From the NCBI GenBank assembly GCA_934149005.1, contig CAKPDN010000003.1, positions 1-64,000 on the forward strand: DNA of 64,000 bases. The letters are read 5' to 3'. How positions within the stretch are numbered: position 1 is the stretch's first letter; each line of letters starts with the position of its first letter. A program made the translations under genes and the position numbers. Source of the stretch: an uncultured Clostridia bacterium. Lineage in GTDB: Bacteria > Bacillota > Clostridia > TANB77 > CAG-508. This document shows, piece after piece, positions 1-12,211 of the stretch. Below the pieces are notes generated by a model, which saw nothing but the letters and a program-made list of their open reading frames with translations, was not told the origin of the DNA and did not search any database.

Positions 1-257
1 TCAAATTCATCTAAATATACTTGTTTCACGTCTTCTACAATATCATTTGTTCCATAAATAGTAGTAATAAGTTCTCTCTGATTATCATAATCTCTTAAGT
101 TGTGCTTATTTGCTTTTGATAAATCTTTTGCATTTTGAATAGCATTATTTGAAAAAGAGGTAGTACCTGATACATTTCCTTTTGATACTTTCTTTGCTAA
201 TTTATTTTTGTTCTTATCACTATCTAAATGAAAAGAATATGCTAATTCTTGTTCCAT
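1..257 (-). CDS. MobV/Pre-type relaxase, N-terminal part (cut by window edge)
   Basis: The first about 85 codons of a mobilization protein run off the left edge. The start ATG is at 257-255 with a good AGGAGG box upstream. The protein begins MEQELAYSFHLDSDKN and shares the stretch SGTTSFSNNAIQNAK with the relaxase at 46653-48044, whose later part has the MobV HxDExxPHxH signature. Function is therefore inferred by homology within the window: nicking at the adjacent oriT-like palindrome to start conjugal transfer in trans of a helper. The catalytic histidine region lies outside the window. Confidence 0.7.
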   Translation of the reverse strand, partial: MEQELAYSFHLDSDKNKNKLAKKVSKGNVSGTTSFSNNAIQNAKDLSKANKHNLRDYDNQRELITTIYGTNDIVEDVKQVYLDEF

Positions 258-298
258 TAAAAGCACCTCCTTGAACTTTTTTCGAAGCACAGAACTTT

Positions 299-386
299 GA
301 CCTTGTCATAAGTCCTAACCCCCTATGAGTTATGCCCACAGCATAACTCGGGGGGCTCTGCGAGGCTATAAATTTTCTCCCACAGG
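299..386 (-). other. oriT-like palindrome upstream of the relaxase
   Basis: On the minus strand, a CCCCCCGAGTTATGC arm and a GCATAACTCATAGGGGG arm form an inverted repeat, followed by TTAGGA and then the relaxase ribosome binding site. Nearly the same block (GCCTCGCAGAGCCCCC, then AACTCATAGGGGGTTAGGA) precedes the second relaxase at 46545-46599. Two independent copies, each directly upstream of a mob gene, make an origin of transfer the best reading. The nick site is not shown by sequence alone. Confidence 0.6.
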
Positions 387-504
387 GATAAAATTTATCA
401 AATTACCTCACACAAAATTTATATTGCTACTCGCAAATATAAATTTGTATTCGCTAATTTGATTGTTGCAACATAGACTACACGAAGAGTAATAGTTGCA
501 ACAA
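387..504. repeat. Inverted repeats 3' of the recombinase gene
   Basis: Contains an inverted repeat ACAAAATTTATATTGC / GCAAATATAAATTTGT around 412-450 and two copies of the self-complementary octamer GTTGCAAC (about 466 and 496). They lie between the recombinase stop and oriT. They may terminate the recombinase transcript or be protein binding sites; nothing decides this. Confidence 0.35.
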
Positions 505-2427
<1,923 letters not shown>

Positions 2428-2441
2428 CTAAACCTCCTAAC

Positions 2442-2556
2442 AAAAAAGAGACATCAAAGTACATATGAGTACTATTGACATCTCTTAAATCCATTTATCA
2501 CGTAATAAAATACAATATAATTGTAATATAATATAAATTTTTCAAAGTACTCATAC
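2442..2556 (-). promoter_or_regulatory. Transcription attenuator in the recombinase leader
   Basis: On the minus strand, an 18-bp stem (AAGAGATGTCAATAGTAC pairing back to GTACTTTGATGTCTCTT) is followed by TTTTTTG, an intrinsic terminator at 2486-2442, just before the recombinase RBS. An upstream segment, TATGAGTACT (2555-2546), is the exact complement of AGTACTCATA (2473-2464) in the terminator's left arm and loop. Two mutually exclusive folds are therefore available: antiterminator or terminator. The upstream segment lies inside a short leader ORF, as in ribosome-mediated attenuators of tet(M) or erm type. Confidence 0.65.
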
Positions 2557-2590
2557 ATTCATATATAGCTCTTGCCGAACAACTATACAT
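2498..2590 (-). CDS. Putative 30-aa leader peptide of the recombinase attenuator
   Basis: A short ORF beginning MYSCSARAIYECMSTLKN and ending TGA at 2498. It starts about 15 nt after the -10 box with only a weak AGG as ribosome binding site. Its codons 13-16 (ATG AGT ACT TTG) are the antiterminator segment, so translating ribosomes would mask that pairing. The peptide itself resembles nothing I know. Its position, not its composition, is the argument. Confidence 0.45.
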   Translation of the reverse strand: MYSCSARAIYECMSTLKNLYYITIILYFIT

Positions 2591-2604
2591 AATTAATTGC
2601 CTAT

Positions 2605-2632
2605 ATTATATCACGATTTAAGGAAATGTCAA
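2605..2632 (-). promoter_or_regulatory. Promoter of the recombinase leader
   Basis: On the minus strand, TTGACA (2632-2627) and TATAAT (2610-2605) are separated by 16 bp, a near-consensus vegetative promoter. Transcription would start about 2598, giving a leader of about 175 nt before the recombinase. Confidence 0.7.
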
Positions 2633-2643
2633 TTTTTTACAAG

Positions 2644-2913
2644 TTAAATTTTTTTCAAATATTCTTCTAATTCAGATAAACGGATTTTATTTGCTAAATT
2701 AGAGATATAAACATCATTTGAATAATTGAAAACTAGAAAAGTAGTATTTTTTATAATTACTCTATGTGGCTCAATATACGAGATATTGGTTTTATCAATC
2801 TTTCTTATGCTACCATTGATAAAAGTAGGAGTAACCTTTGAGAACTCACATATAAATTCTAGTCTTTGTTTAAGACCTTCCTCAAATTGTAATTCTTCTT
2901 TGATAATATTCAT
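2644..2913 (-). CDS. Small element protein of unknown function
   Basis: An 89-residue ORF starting MNIIKEELQFEEGL with a GGGGTGG ribosome binding site. No family is recognised and there is no membrane segment or signal peptide. The same junction at the second tRNA-linked element (46431) has a truncated relative starting MKIIKQELLQK. The gene is therefore a regular passenger at this element end, between the tRNA trailer and the recombinase, where an excisionase or regulator would be expected. That role is inference from position only. Confidence 0.6.
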   Translation of the reverse strand: MNIIKEELQFEEGLKQRLEFICEFSKVTPTFINGSIRKIDKTNISYIEPHRVIIKNTTFLVFNYSNDVYISNLANKIRLSELEEYLKKI

Positions 2914-2939
2914 TTTTTACACCACCCCTTCATTTAAGA

Positions 2940-3034
2940 TTTAGGATGATTTTTTCGCAAACAAAAAAATCAACCATTTTACTGATTGATTTTCTATCTA
3001 TCTGTTCTATAAAAAGTTCGAACAGATACGTCAT
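2940..3034 (-). repeat. tRNA-flanking element end: conserved trailer repeat plus terminator
   Basis: Immediately after the CCA of tRNA-Gly (minus strand) comes ATGACGTATCTGTTCGAAC, with an inverted repeat TCTGTTC/GAACAGA at 3026-3001. A terminator hairpin follows (AATCAATCAG ... GTTGATTTTTTT). The same block follows the tRNA-Leu 3' copy at 46302, and the first part follows tRNA-Thr at 17014. It marks the end of a tRNA-associated element family. Confidence 0.6.
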
Positions 3035-3108
<74 letters not shown>

Positions 3109-3271
3109 AAATTATATTAATATTATACAACATAATGATAAAATATTCAACAAAAATTTAGATTTAAGTTTCGGTCTTTTTTGAAAATATTACGAAATGT
3201 TATCAATAAAATTATGAAATTATGTGAAAATATGTAGATTTTACTACTGAACTAACAATTTCAAAAAATAC

Positions 3272-3300
3272 TTGACTTTTACATAAAAAGGTATTAAAAT
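3272..3300 (+). promoter_or_regulatory. Promoter of the thrS T-box transcript
   Basis: TTGACT (3272) and TAAAAT (3295) with 17 bp spacing, just upstream of the structured thrS leader. Confidence 0.55.
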
Positions 3301-3306
3301 TATAAA

Positions 3307-3546
3307 TAGTTAAATACAAATAGCAAGTAAGAGAAAAAGTAAAATAAAGGTTACTTACAGAGAAAATTAGTCTAGGCTGAAAACTAATTAAAGCAAACAT
3401 ATTTGAAAAACTACCTCTTCATAAGTTTTGGTGAATAAGCCAAACGTGTAAGATACGTTACAATCTATTAAATAAGTTAAAACAAGGATGGAACCGTGTT
3501 AATATAAAAGCACTCCTGTAGATTAAAAATCTATGGGAGTTTTTTA
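3307..3546 (+). promoter_or_regulatory. T-box riboswitch of thrS
   Basis: The leader has a long stem I region (AAGTAA ... TTACTT near 3335-3358), a stem III-like hairpin AACGTGTAAGATACGTT, and the T-box core AGGATGGAACCGTG (3485-3498). A terminator ACTCCTGTAGATT / AATCTATGGGAGT with a U run ends at 3546. This is the standard architecture by which uncharged tRNA-Thr prevents termination ahead of threonyl-tRNA synthetase. The specifier codon was not assigned with certainty. Confidence 0.85.
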
Positions 3547-3558
3547 GTTAATAAAAAA

Positions 3559-3587
3559 TGTCCCAAGAGAACCGTCCCCATGGGACA
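3559..3587 (+). repeat. Truncated copy of the GGGACGGT palindrome family
   Basis: TGTCCCA (3559) and TGGGACA (3581) flank GAACCGTCCCC, ending one base before the AAAGGAGG of thrS. It matches the core of the longer intercistronic palindromes elsewhere in the window. It is readable as an in-frame N-terminal extension of thrS, but that extension is not real. Confidence 0.6.
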
Positions 3588-3602
3588 AAAGGAGGAATTA
3601 TT

Positions 3603-5528
3603 ATGATAAAAGTAACATTAAAAGATGGCTCTAATATAGAAGTAGAGCAAGGAACTTTAATAATAGAAGTAGCACAAAAAATAAGCGAAGGACTAGCAAG
3701 AGTTGCAACATGTGGAAGTGTTAATGGAGAAGTAAAAGACTTAAGATATAAATTAGAAGAAGATTGCAATTTAAGTATTGAAACTTTTGATACTAGTTTG
3801 GATGGAAAAAAAGCATATTGGCATACAACATCACACATAATGGCACAAGCTGTAAAAAGATTATTTCCAAATGTTAAATTTGCAATAGGACCAAGTATTG
3901 ATAATGGTTTTTATTATGATTTTGATGTAGAAAAACCATTTACAGATGAAGACAAAACAAATATAGAGGCAGAAATGAAAAAAATAATAAAAGAAGATAT
4001 TGAAATAGAAAAATTTTCTTTACCAAAACAAGATGCTTTAAAATTAATGGAAGGACAACCATATAAACAAGAATTAATAAATGATTTATCAGATGGAGAA
4101 GAGATCAGTTTTTACAAACAAGGAGATTTTACAGATTTATGTGCTGGACCACATTTAATGAAAACAGGAAAAGTAAAAGCAATCAAAATATTATCATCTT
4201 CAGGAGCTTATTGGAGAGGTGATGAGCATAACAAAATGTTACAAAGAATTTATGCTATATCATTCCCAAAAGCAAGCCAAGTTGAAGAATATATGCAAAA
4301 ACTAGAAGAAGCAAGACAACGTGACCATAGAAAAATAGGAAAAGACCTAGAATTATTTATGACGAGCCCATTAGTAGGTTCAGGACTTCCAATGTATTTA
4401 CCAAACGGAGCAACAGTAAGAAGATTACTAGAAAGATATATTCAAGATAAAGAAGTTGAAATGGGATATCAACATGTATATACACCATCACTTGCAAATA
4501 CAGAATTATACAAAGTTTCAGGACATTGGGACCATTACAAAGAAGACATGTTCCCTGTTATGAAAATGGATAATGAAGAAATGGTATTAAGACCAATGAA
4601 CTGCCCACATCATATGTTAATATACAAAAACAAAATGCATTCATATAGAGACTTACCAATAAGAATTGGTGAATTAGCACATGACTTCAGATATGAAGAC
4701 AGCGGAAGTGTTTGTGGATTAGAGAGAGTTCGTGAAATGTGTCAAAATGATGCTCACCTTTTTGTAAGACCAGACCAAATAAAAGAAGAATTTGGAAAAG
4801 TAGTACAATTAATTTTATCTGTGTACAAAGATTTTGGATTTAAAGATTATGAATTCAGACTATCATTAAGAGACAAAAATAACAAAGAAAAATACTTTGA
4901 TGATGATGAAATGTGGGAAAAGGCAGAAGGACAATTAAGAGAAATACTAACAGAGCTAGAAGTACCATTCTACGAAGCAGAAGGAGAAGCGGCATTTTAT
5001 GGACCAAAACTAGATGTGCAATTAAAATCAGCAGTAGGACATGATGTAACAGTATCAACTTGCCAATTAGACTTCTTATTACCAGAAAGATTTAAACTAG
5101 AATATGTAGGAGAAGATGGAGAAAAACATAGACCAGTTGTTATCCATAGAGCAATTTTAGGAACATTTGATAGATTTATGTGTTTCTTAATAGAAGAAAC
5201 AAAAGGAGCATTTCCATTATGGCTATCACCAACGCAAGTAAGAATATTACCAATTACAGATGCACAACATGATTATGCAAAAAAATTAGAAGAAAAATTA
5301 CATAAAGCAGAAATTCGTGTTGTTTTAGATGATAGAAACGAAAAAGTAGGATATAAAATTCGTGAAGCACAACTTGAAAAAGTTCCATATATGATAGTAG
5401 TTGGAGCAAAAGAAGTTGAAGAAAATACAGTTTCAATTCGCTCAAGAGAAAGTGCTGAAAATGAAACTATGGATGCTGATGTATTTGTTGCTAGAATAAA
5501 AGAGGAAGTTGAAAATAAAACAAAATGA
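3603..5528 (+). CDS. thrS: Threonyl-tRNA synthetase
   Basis: Charges tRNA-Thr in the cytoplasm and edits mischarged Ser. The protein has 641 residues from ATG 3603, which has AAAGGAGG upstream; an upstream in-frame start would translate a repeat. Domains are TGS (1-60), the tRNA_SAD editing domain with HTTSHIMAQAV and DLCAGPH, the class II core with FRYEDSGSVCGLERVREM, and a C-terminal anticodon-binding domain. It is regulated by the T-box leader directly upstream. The stop codon TGA is formed by the first bases of the following palindromic repeat. Confidence 0.97.
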   Translation: MIKVTLKDGSNIEVEQGTLIIEVAQKISEGLARVATCGSVNGEVKDLRYKLEEDCNLSIETFDTSLDGKKAYWHTTSHIMAQAVKRLFPNVKFAIGPSIDNGFYYDFDVEKPFTDEDKTNIEAEMKKIIKEDIEIEKFSLPKQDALKLMEGQPYKQELINDLSDGEEISFYKQGDFTDLCAGPHLMKTGKVKAIKILSSSGAYWRGDEHNKMLQRIYAISFPKASQVEEYMQKLEEARQRDHRKIGKDLELFMTSPLVGSGLPMYLPNGATVRRLLERYIQDKEVEMGYQHVYTPSLANTELYKVSGHWDHYKEDMFPVMKMDNEEMVLRPMNCPHHMLIYKNKMHSYRDLPIRIGELAHDFRYEDSGSVCGLERVREMCQNDAHLFVRPDQIKEEFGKVVQLILSVYKDFGFKDYEFRLSLRDKNNKEKYFDDDEMWEKAEGQLREILTELEVPFYEAEGEAAFYGPKLDVQLKSAVGHDVTVSTCQLDFLLPERFKLEYVGEDGEKHRPVVIHRAILGTFDRFMCFLIEETKGAFPLWLSPTQVRILPITDAQHDYAKKLEEKLHKAEIRVVLDDRNEKVGYKIREAQLEKVPYMIVVGAKEVEENTVSIRSRESAENETMDADVFVARIKEEVENKTK

Positions 5529-5640
5529 GACAGTTGGGACGGGCCAATTTTGTCTCATAAAAATGTCAAAAAAAGTCGAAAATAATATAACAAAATTTGA
5601 CAAAAATATGAGACAAAATTGGACCGTCCCAATTGTCTCA
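5526..5640 (+). repeat. Long intercistronic palindrome (thrS-ychF)
   Basis: Left arm 5526-5559 (TGAGACAGTTGGGACGG...) and right arm 5607-5640 (...CCGTCCCAATTGTCTCA) pair over about 34 nt with two mismatches around an AT-rich centre. The first three bases are the thrS stop codon, and the right end lies just before the ychF ribosome binding site. It belongs to a dispersed family (see 9375, 10649, 14265 and 57418). Confidence 0.8.
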
Positions 5641-5654
5641 AATGGGAGGAAAAA

Positions 5655-6746
5655 ATGAAATTAGGAATTGTAGGATTACCGAATGTAGGAAAAAGTACAT
5701 TATTTAACAGTATAACAAAAGCAGGGGCAGAATGTGCAAACTATCCATTTTGCACAATAGAGCCAAATGTTGGAGTAGTAGCAGTACCAGATGAAAGATT
5801 AGAAAAACTAACAGAAATGTACAAGCCAGAAAAAACAACGCATGCAGTAATAGAATTTGTAGATATAGCAGGTTTAGTAAAAGGAGCAAGTAGAGGAGAA
5901 GGCTTAGGAAATAAATTTTTATCACATATAAGAGAAACAGATGCGATAGTTGAAGTAGTAAGATGTTTTGAAGATTCAAATGTTGTACATGTTGATGGAA
6001 GTGTAAATCCTATTAGAGATATAGAAACAATAAACTTAGAGTTAATATTTGCAGATATAGAAACTGTAAACAAAAGACTAGATAAAGCTAGAAAAAATCT
6101 AAAAGCAGATAAAAAATATAAAGAAGAAATAGACTTATTAGAAAAGATATTAAAAATTTTAGAAGAGGGAAAATCAGCAAGAACAATAGATTTTAATGAA
6201 GATGAGCAAGTACTTGTAAAAGATATGTTTTTATTAACAACAAAGCCAATTTTATATATAGCAAATGTATCAGAAGAACAGTTAGAAGATGCTGAAAATG
6301 ATGAATTTGTAAAACAGGTAAAAGAATATGCTTTAAATGAGAATGCAGAAGTCATACCACTATGTGTAAAAATTGAAGAGGAACTTTCTGGATTAGAAGA
6401 CAATGATAAAAAAGAAATGCTAGAAGCATTAGGATTAGAGGAGTCTGGTTTGGATAAAGTAATAAAAAGAAGTTATGATTTATTAGGGTTAATGTCATTT
6501 TTAACAGCAGGTGAGCCAGAAGTAAGAGCATGGACAATAAAAAAAGGAACAAAAGCACCACAAGCAGCAGGAAAGATTCACTCTGATATAGAAAGAGGAT
6601 TTATAAAAGCAGAGATTGTGTCATATGATGATTTAATTAGAGAAGGCTCTATGGTAGCAGCAAAAGAAAAAGGACTAGTTCGCTCAGAAGGAAAAGAATA
6701 CATAATGCAAGATGGAGATATTGTATTATTCAAATTTAATGTGTAA
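5655..6746 (+). CDS. ychF: Redox-regulated ATPase YchF (OBG family)
   Basis: A universally conserved P-loop ATPase of the OBG/HflX class that associates with ribosomes and stress responses. It is 363 residues from ATG 5655 (GGGAGG box), the normal family length. Walker A GLPNVGKST is at residues 7-15, followed by a DIAGLVKGASRGEGLGNKF switch region, a coiled-coil insertion and a C-terminal TGS domain ending DGDIVLFKFNV. It is separated from thrS only by a palindrome, so read-through from thrS is possible. Confidence 0.95.
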   Translation: MKLGIVGLPNVGKSTLFNSITKAGAECANYPFCTIEPNVGVVAVPDERLEKLTEMYKPEKTTHAVIEFVDIAGLVKGASRGEGLGNKFLSHIRETDAIVEVVRCFEDSNVVHVDGSVNPIRDIETINLELIFADIETVNKRLDKARKNLKADKKYKEEIDLLEKILKILEEGKSARTIDFNEDEQVLVKDMFLLTTKPILYIANVSEEQLEDAENDEFVKQVKEYALNENAEVIPLCVKIEEELSGLEDNDKKEMLEALGLEESGLDKVIKRSYDLLGLMSFLTAGEPEVRAWTIKKGTKAPQAAGKIHSDIERGFIKAEIVSYDDLIREGSMVAAKEKGLVRSEGKEYIMQDGDIVLFKFNV

Positions 6747-6913
6747 TAATTTTGTAATAAAAATGTAAAATAAAATTATAAAAAAAATATTGACTTATAT
6801 AAATTAAAAGTATAAAATTTATATGAAATACAAAAAGGTTGCATTTTAATAAAAAATGTGGTATAATTGTTCTCAGTTGTAGAATAATAAAAATAATAAA
6901 GGAGAGAATTAGT

Positions 6914-7279
6914 ATGAAAAAAAATAAATTAGTAAATATAGTTTTAATTATGATAATAAGTTTGGTAGTATTATTAACAGCAAAAACAACATTAGCTGCA
7001 ACCAATAATAATATTATAGATATTACAAATGGTGCTGGTAATAGTATTAATAAAAACAATATTAGTACAGATAATAATTCAACAAATAATTCTGTAAACA
7101 ATACTGCAAATAGCACTGGGAATAACGTATTAAAAACAAATAATACAAGTAATTATAATAACTCTTCTTTACCAAAAACAGGTATAGAAGACTCAATTTC
7201 AGGAATAGTTTTAGCAGTTATATTAGTAATATCAGCAGTATATGCATATAATAAAATACAATATTATAAAAATATATAA
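6914..7279 (+). CDS. Small LPXTG-anchored surface protein
   Basis: A 121-residue exported protein from ATG 6914 (GGAGAG box). It has a signal peptide (KNKLVNIVLIMIISLVVLL, cleavage near TLAA) and an Asn/Thr/Ser-rich low-complexity middle. A sortase signal LPKTG, a hydrophobic segment (GIVLAVILVISAVYA) and a short basic tail follow. It should be covalently linked to peptidoglycan by a housekeeping sortase, which is not in the window. The ligand or role is unknown; the low-complexity body looks like a stalk without a head. Confidence 0.8.
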   Translation: MKKNKLVNIVLIMIISLVVLLTAKTTLAATNNNIIDITNGAGNSINKNNISTDNNSTNNSVNNTANSTGNNVLKTNNTSNYNNSSLPKTGIEDSISGIVLAVILVISAVYAYNKIQYYKNI

Positions 7280-7301
7280 TTAAAAATTAAGAATATAAAA
7301 A

Positions 7302-7336
7302 AATAAAGGAATTTTGAAAAATTCCTTTATTTTTTG
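7302..7336 (+). terminator. Intrinsic terminator after the LPXTG gene
   Basis: AATAAAGGAATTTT pairs with AAAATTCCTTTATT, followed by a T run. Confidence 0.75.
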
Positions 7337-7369
7337 TTTTAAATTGTATATAATAATACAAAAGATTGA

Positions 7370-9424
<2,055 letters not shown>

Positions 9425-9448
9425 CATATTTAAAATAATGGAGGTAAC

Positions 9449-9691
9449 ATGGAAGAAAAATATACATTTGAAATGATGTGGGAAGATTTAAATAACGGAT
9501 ATCAGATATATTTTACTTATGTAAGAAATAGATATTTGCTATTTAAAACAGCACCAAATTGTTATACACAAAAATTATTGTCAGAACATAAAAAAAATCC
9601 ACAACCTAAAATGTTAATGCTTACTTTAAAAAGAGTAAAAGAAATGTTTCCAGATATGGAGGATATTGAATATAAAATTATTTCAGATTAA
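9449..9691 (+). CDS. Conserved-looking small protein of unknown function
   Basis: An 80-residue ORF with an AATGGAGG box. It begins MEEKYTFEMMWEDLNNGYQI and ends DMEDIEYKIISD. It is soluble with mixed charge, and I recognise no family. It sits between ligA and folD in the same orientation with short gaps, so it is probably cotranscribed. The good ribosome binding site and core-gene-like base use argue it is real. Confidence 0.65.
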   Translation: MEEKYTFEMMWEDLNNGYQIYFTYVRNRYLLFKTAPNCYTQKLLSEHKKNPQPKMLMLTLKRVKEMFPDMEDIEYKIISD

Positions 9692-9724
9692 TAGGAATTT
9701 TATGTTATTATAAGGAGGAAAAAA

Positions 9725-10585
9725 ATGGCAGTAATAATTGATGGAAAAGAGCTTGCAAAAAAAATAAGAACAAATTTAAAAATAGAATGTGAAGAACTAA
9801 TAAAAAAAAGTGGAATAAAATCAAAATTAGCAGTAATAATGGTAGGAGATGATCCAGCCTCAAAAGTATATGTTAGAAATAAGAGCAGAGCATGTGAAGA
9901 TGTAGGAATAGAATATGAAGAATATATATTAGAATCTAATGTAACTCAAAAAGAATTAATAGAATTAATAAGAAAACTTAATGAAGAAAAAAAAGTAAAT
10001 GGAATTTTATTACAAAGTCCAGTACCAGCCAAATTAGATATAAATGAAGCATTCAGAATAATTGCACCAGAAAAAGATGTAGATGGATTTAATCCAGTAA
10101 ATGTTGGGAAATTAGTTTTAAATCAGGATACATTTGTGTCATGTACGCCATTTGGAATTATGAAAATGTTTGAAGAATACAATATTGACTTAACTGGTAA
10201 AAATGTGGTAATCTTAGGAAGAAGTAATATTGTAGGAAAACCCTTAATACATTGTTGCTTAAATAAAAATGCAACTGTAACAACATGCCATTCAAAAACT
10301 AAAAATATAAAAGATGTTGCATCACGAGCAGATATATTAATTTCTGCAATAGGAAAAGCAAATTTTGTAACATATGATATGGTAAAAGAAAATGCTGTTG
10401 TAATAGATGTAGGAATTAATAGATTAGATAATGGAAAAATCACAGGAGATGTGGACTTTGAGAAAGTAAAAGAAAAAGCAGGTTATATAACACCAGTACC
10501 TGGGGGAGTGGGACCGATGACAATAGCTATGCTTATGAATAATGTTATAAAAGCTACAAAAAGGCAAAATGGTATGATAGACTAA
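9725..10585 (+). CDS. folD: Bifunctional methylenetetrahydrofolate dehydrogenase/cyclohydrolase
   Basis: Interconverts 5,10-methylene- and 10-formyl-tetrahydrofolate for one-carbon metabolism. It is 286 residues, the normal length. Conserved signatures are the substrate lysine region VYVRNKSRACEDVGI, GILLQSPVP, PEKDVDGFNPVNVGKL, the nucleotide-binding GRSNIVGKP and the C-terminal PVPGGVGPMTIAMLMNN. A TAAGGAGG box precedes the ATG. Confidence 0.97.
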   Translation: MAVIIDGKELAKKIRTNLKIECEELIKKSGIKSKLAVIMVGDDPASKVYVRNKSRACEDVGIEYEEYILESNVTQKELIELIRKLNEEKKVNGILLQSPVPAKLDINEAFRIIAPEKDVDGFNPVNVGKLVLNQDTFVSCTPFGIMKMFEEYNIDLTGKNVVILGRSNIVGKPLIHCCLNKNATVTTCHSKTKNIKDVASRADILISAIGKANFVTYDMVKENAVVIDVGINRLDNGKITGDVDFEKVKEKAGYITPVPGGVGPMTIAMLMNNVIKATKRQNGMID

Positions 10586-10621
10586 AAAATAAGATTAGAA
10601 TTGAAAATATAGTAAAATGTG

Positions 10622-10648
10622 GGACACCTTTATTTGGGTGTCTTTTTT
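10622..10648 (+). terminator. Terminator after folD
   Basis: GGACACC, a TTTATTT loop and GGGTGTC followed by TTTTTTT, ending where the next palindrome begins. Confidence 0.7.
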
Positions 10649-10777
10649 TGAGACATTTGGGACAGTCCAATTTTGTCTCATAAATGTGTCGAATTATGTC
10701 TATAAATATTAAAGATAAATTATTCGACAAAAAAATACAAAAAAATGAGACAAAATTGGACTGTCCCAAATGTCTCA
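10649..10777 (+). repeat. Long intercistronic palindrome (folD-dprA)
   Basis: The left arm TGAGACATTTGGGACAGTCC... and right arm ...GGACTGTCCCAAATGTCTCA match perfectly over about 36 nt. Both arms share the variants CAGT/ACTG and ATTT/AAAT that differ from other copies. The right end touches the AAAAGGAGG of dprA. Confidence 0.8.
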
Positions 10778-10790
10778 AAAGGAGGAAAAA

Positions 10791-11699
10791 ATGGAAGGTT
10801 TAGAAGAAAAAAAATATTGGATTTGGTTTAGTTTAATTAAAAAATTAGGATATAAAAGAAAAATAAAATTGTTAAATATATATCAAAATCCTGAAAATAT
10901 ATATAAATTAAACAAAAAAGAATTATTAAAAATAGAAGGAATAGGAGAAGAAACTGCTAATAATATAATTATTTCAAAAAATGAAAAATTGTTAAAATAT
11001 CATATAAAATATATGAAAGAGAATAATATAGATATTATCTATATATTAGAAAAAAATTATCCACAGAAGCTAAAAGAAATATACGATCCACCAATAAGTC
11101 TATATATAAAAGGAAATAAGGGAATATTAAATGATAAAAATATATCAATAATTGGATGTAGGGAATGTACTGAATATGGTAAAATAGCAGCTAAATATTT
11201 TTCGTATAATTTAGCAAAGAAAAATATAAATATTGTTAGTGGATTAGCAAAGGGAATTGATAGTTATGCACATTTAGGGTGTTTAGCCACACATCAAGAA
11301 AATAAAAACTGTGAAAAAAACAATTATATTTGTGGAAGAACAATTGCAGTTGTAGGAAATGGATTGGATATGATATATCCTAAAGAAAATATAGAGCTAG
11401 CTAATGAAATTATAAAAAGAGAAGGTGCTATTATTTCAGAATATCCTTGTGGGACTAAACCAGATAAAATGAACTTTCCTGCAAGAAATAGAATTATAAG
11501 TGGTATTAGTTCTGGAATAATTGTTGTAGAAGCAAAAGAAAAAAGTGGAACTTTGATTACTGTTGATTTTGCTTTGGAACAAGGCAGAGAAGTTTTTGTT
11601 GTTCCTGGTAATATTAATTCAATTAATTCTATTGGAACTAATGAATTAATAAAGCAAGGAGCCCAATTAGTTAGTTGTTATAAAGATGTTATTATATAA
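10791..11699 (+). CDS. dprA: DNA processing protein DprA
   Basis: Loads RecA onto incoming single-stranded DNA in transformation. It is 302 residues from ATG 10791, directly after AAAAGGAGG. An N-terminal helix-hairpin-helix region (LLKIEGIGEETANNII, about 45-62) precedes the Rossmann-like DprA domain with IIGCRECTEYGKIAAK, SGLAKGIDSYAH, NGLDMIYPKEN and FPARNRIISG. The C-terminal winged helix of longer homologues is absent. No other competence genes are nearby. Confidence 0.93.
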   Translation: MEGLEEKKYWIWFSLIKKLGYKRKIKLLNIYQNPENIYKLNKKELLKIEGIGEETANNIIISKNEKLLKYHIKYMKENNIDIIYILEKNYPQKLKEIYDPPISLYIKGNKGILNDKNISIIGCRECTEYGKIAAKYFSYNLAKKNINIVSGLAKGIDSYAHLGCLATHQENKNCEKNNYICGRTIAVVGNGLDMIYPKENIELANEIIKREGAIISEYPCGTKPDKMNFPARNRIISGISSGIIVVEAKEKSGTLITVDFALEQGREVFVVPGNINSINSIGTNELIKQGAQLVSCYKDVII

Positions 11700-11724
11700 A
11701 TTTAAATTTTATTTTGTATATATA

Positions 11725-11781
11725 TTGACAAATATAAAAAACAGTAATAACATATAATTACATATGAACAATTATTCATGT
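11725..11781 (+). promoter_or_regulatory. Promoter and ArsR/SmtB-type operator of the metal operon
   Basis: TTGACA (11725-11730) lies 17 bp upstream of TAACAT. An imperfect dyad ATATGAACAATTATTCATGT (11762-11781) matches the TGAA-N6-TTCA type operator bound by CadC/SmtB repressors. Its place between promoter and arsR fits autorepression released by metal. Confidence 0.65.
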
Positions 11782-11857
11782 AATCATATAAAGATGAGTA
11801 TCCAATGGGGCAAAAATACCCAAAGAGAAATATCATTTTTGAGAAAAAGGAGGAAAT

Positions 11858-12211
11858 ATGGAAGAAGAATTTATGGAATGTGCAACATTACACGAAGAAA
11901 CAGTAAGAAAAGTAAAACAAGAAATGCCTGAAGATGGTTTTATATATGATTTAGCAGAATTATTTAAAGTATTCGCTGATTCAACAAGAATGAAAATAAT
12001 ATATGCACTATTAGAAGAAGAATTATGTGTATGCGATTTGGCAAGCATAGTTGGAACAACACAATCAGCAATATCGCATCAATTGAGGTTATTAAAACAA
12101 TCAAAATTAGTTAAATTTAGAAGAGAAGGAAAAGTAATATTTTATAGCTTAGATGATGAACATATTGCTCAAATTGTTAAGAAAGGGAGTGAACATATTG
12201 AAGAATTATAA
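11858..12211 (+). CDS. ArsR/SmtB-family metal-sensing repressor (CadC/CzrA-like)
   Basis: A 117-residue winged-helix repressor. The metal-binding ELCVCDLA motif lies in the predicted alpha-3 helix, as in CadC, and the recognition helix is TTQSAISHQLRLLKQ. A further Cys in the N-terminal arm (ECATLHEE) could complete a Cd/Pb/Zn-type thiolate site. It is translationally coupled to the ATPase, whose start lies inside its last codons. It is expected to repress its own operon through the upstream dyad until a heavy metal binds. Confidence 0.9.
   Translation: MEEEFMECATLHEETVRKVKQEMPEDGFIYDLAELFKVFADSTRMKIIYALLEEELCVCDLASIVGTTQSAISHQLRLLKQSKLVKFRREGKVIFYSLDDEHIAQIVKKGSEHIEEL

Noticed and set aside
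3558..3602. N-terminal extension of thrS reading RPHGTKGG
   Set aside because: It is translated repeat sequence upstream of the strong AAAGGAGG box; the real start is 3603. The same applies to the extensions of dprA and the RNHCP gene.
5741..6403. A 220-codon open frame on the minus strand within ychF
   Set aside because: It is a shadow of a highly conserved gene in AT-rich DNA, with no RBS and no recognisable protein. Other long antisense frames were treated the same way.
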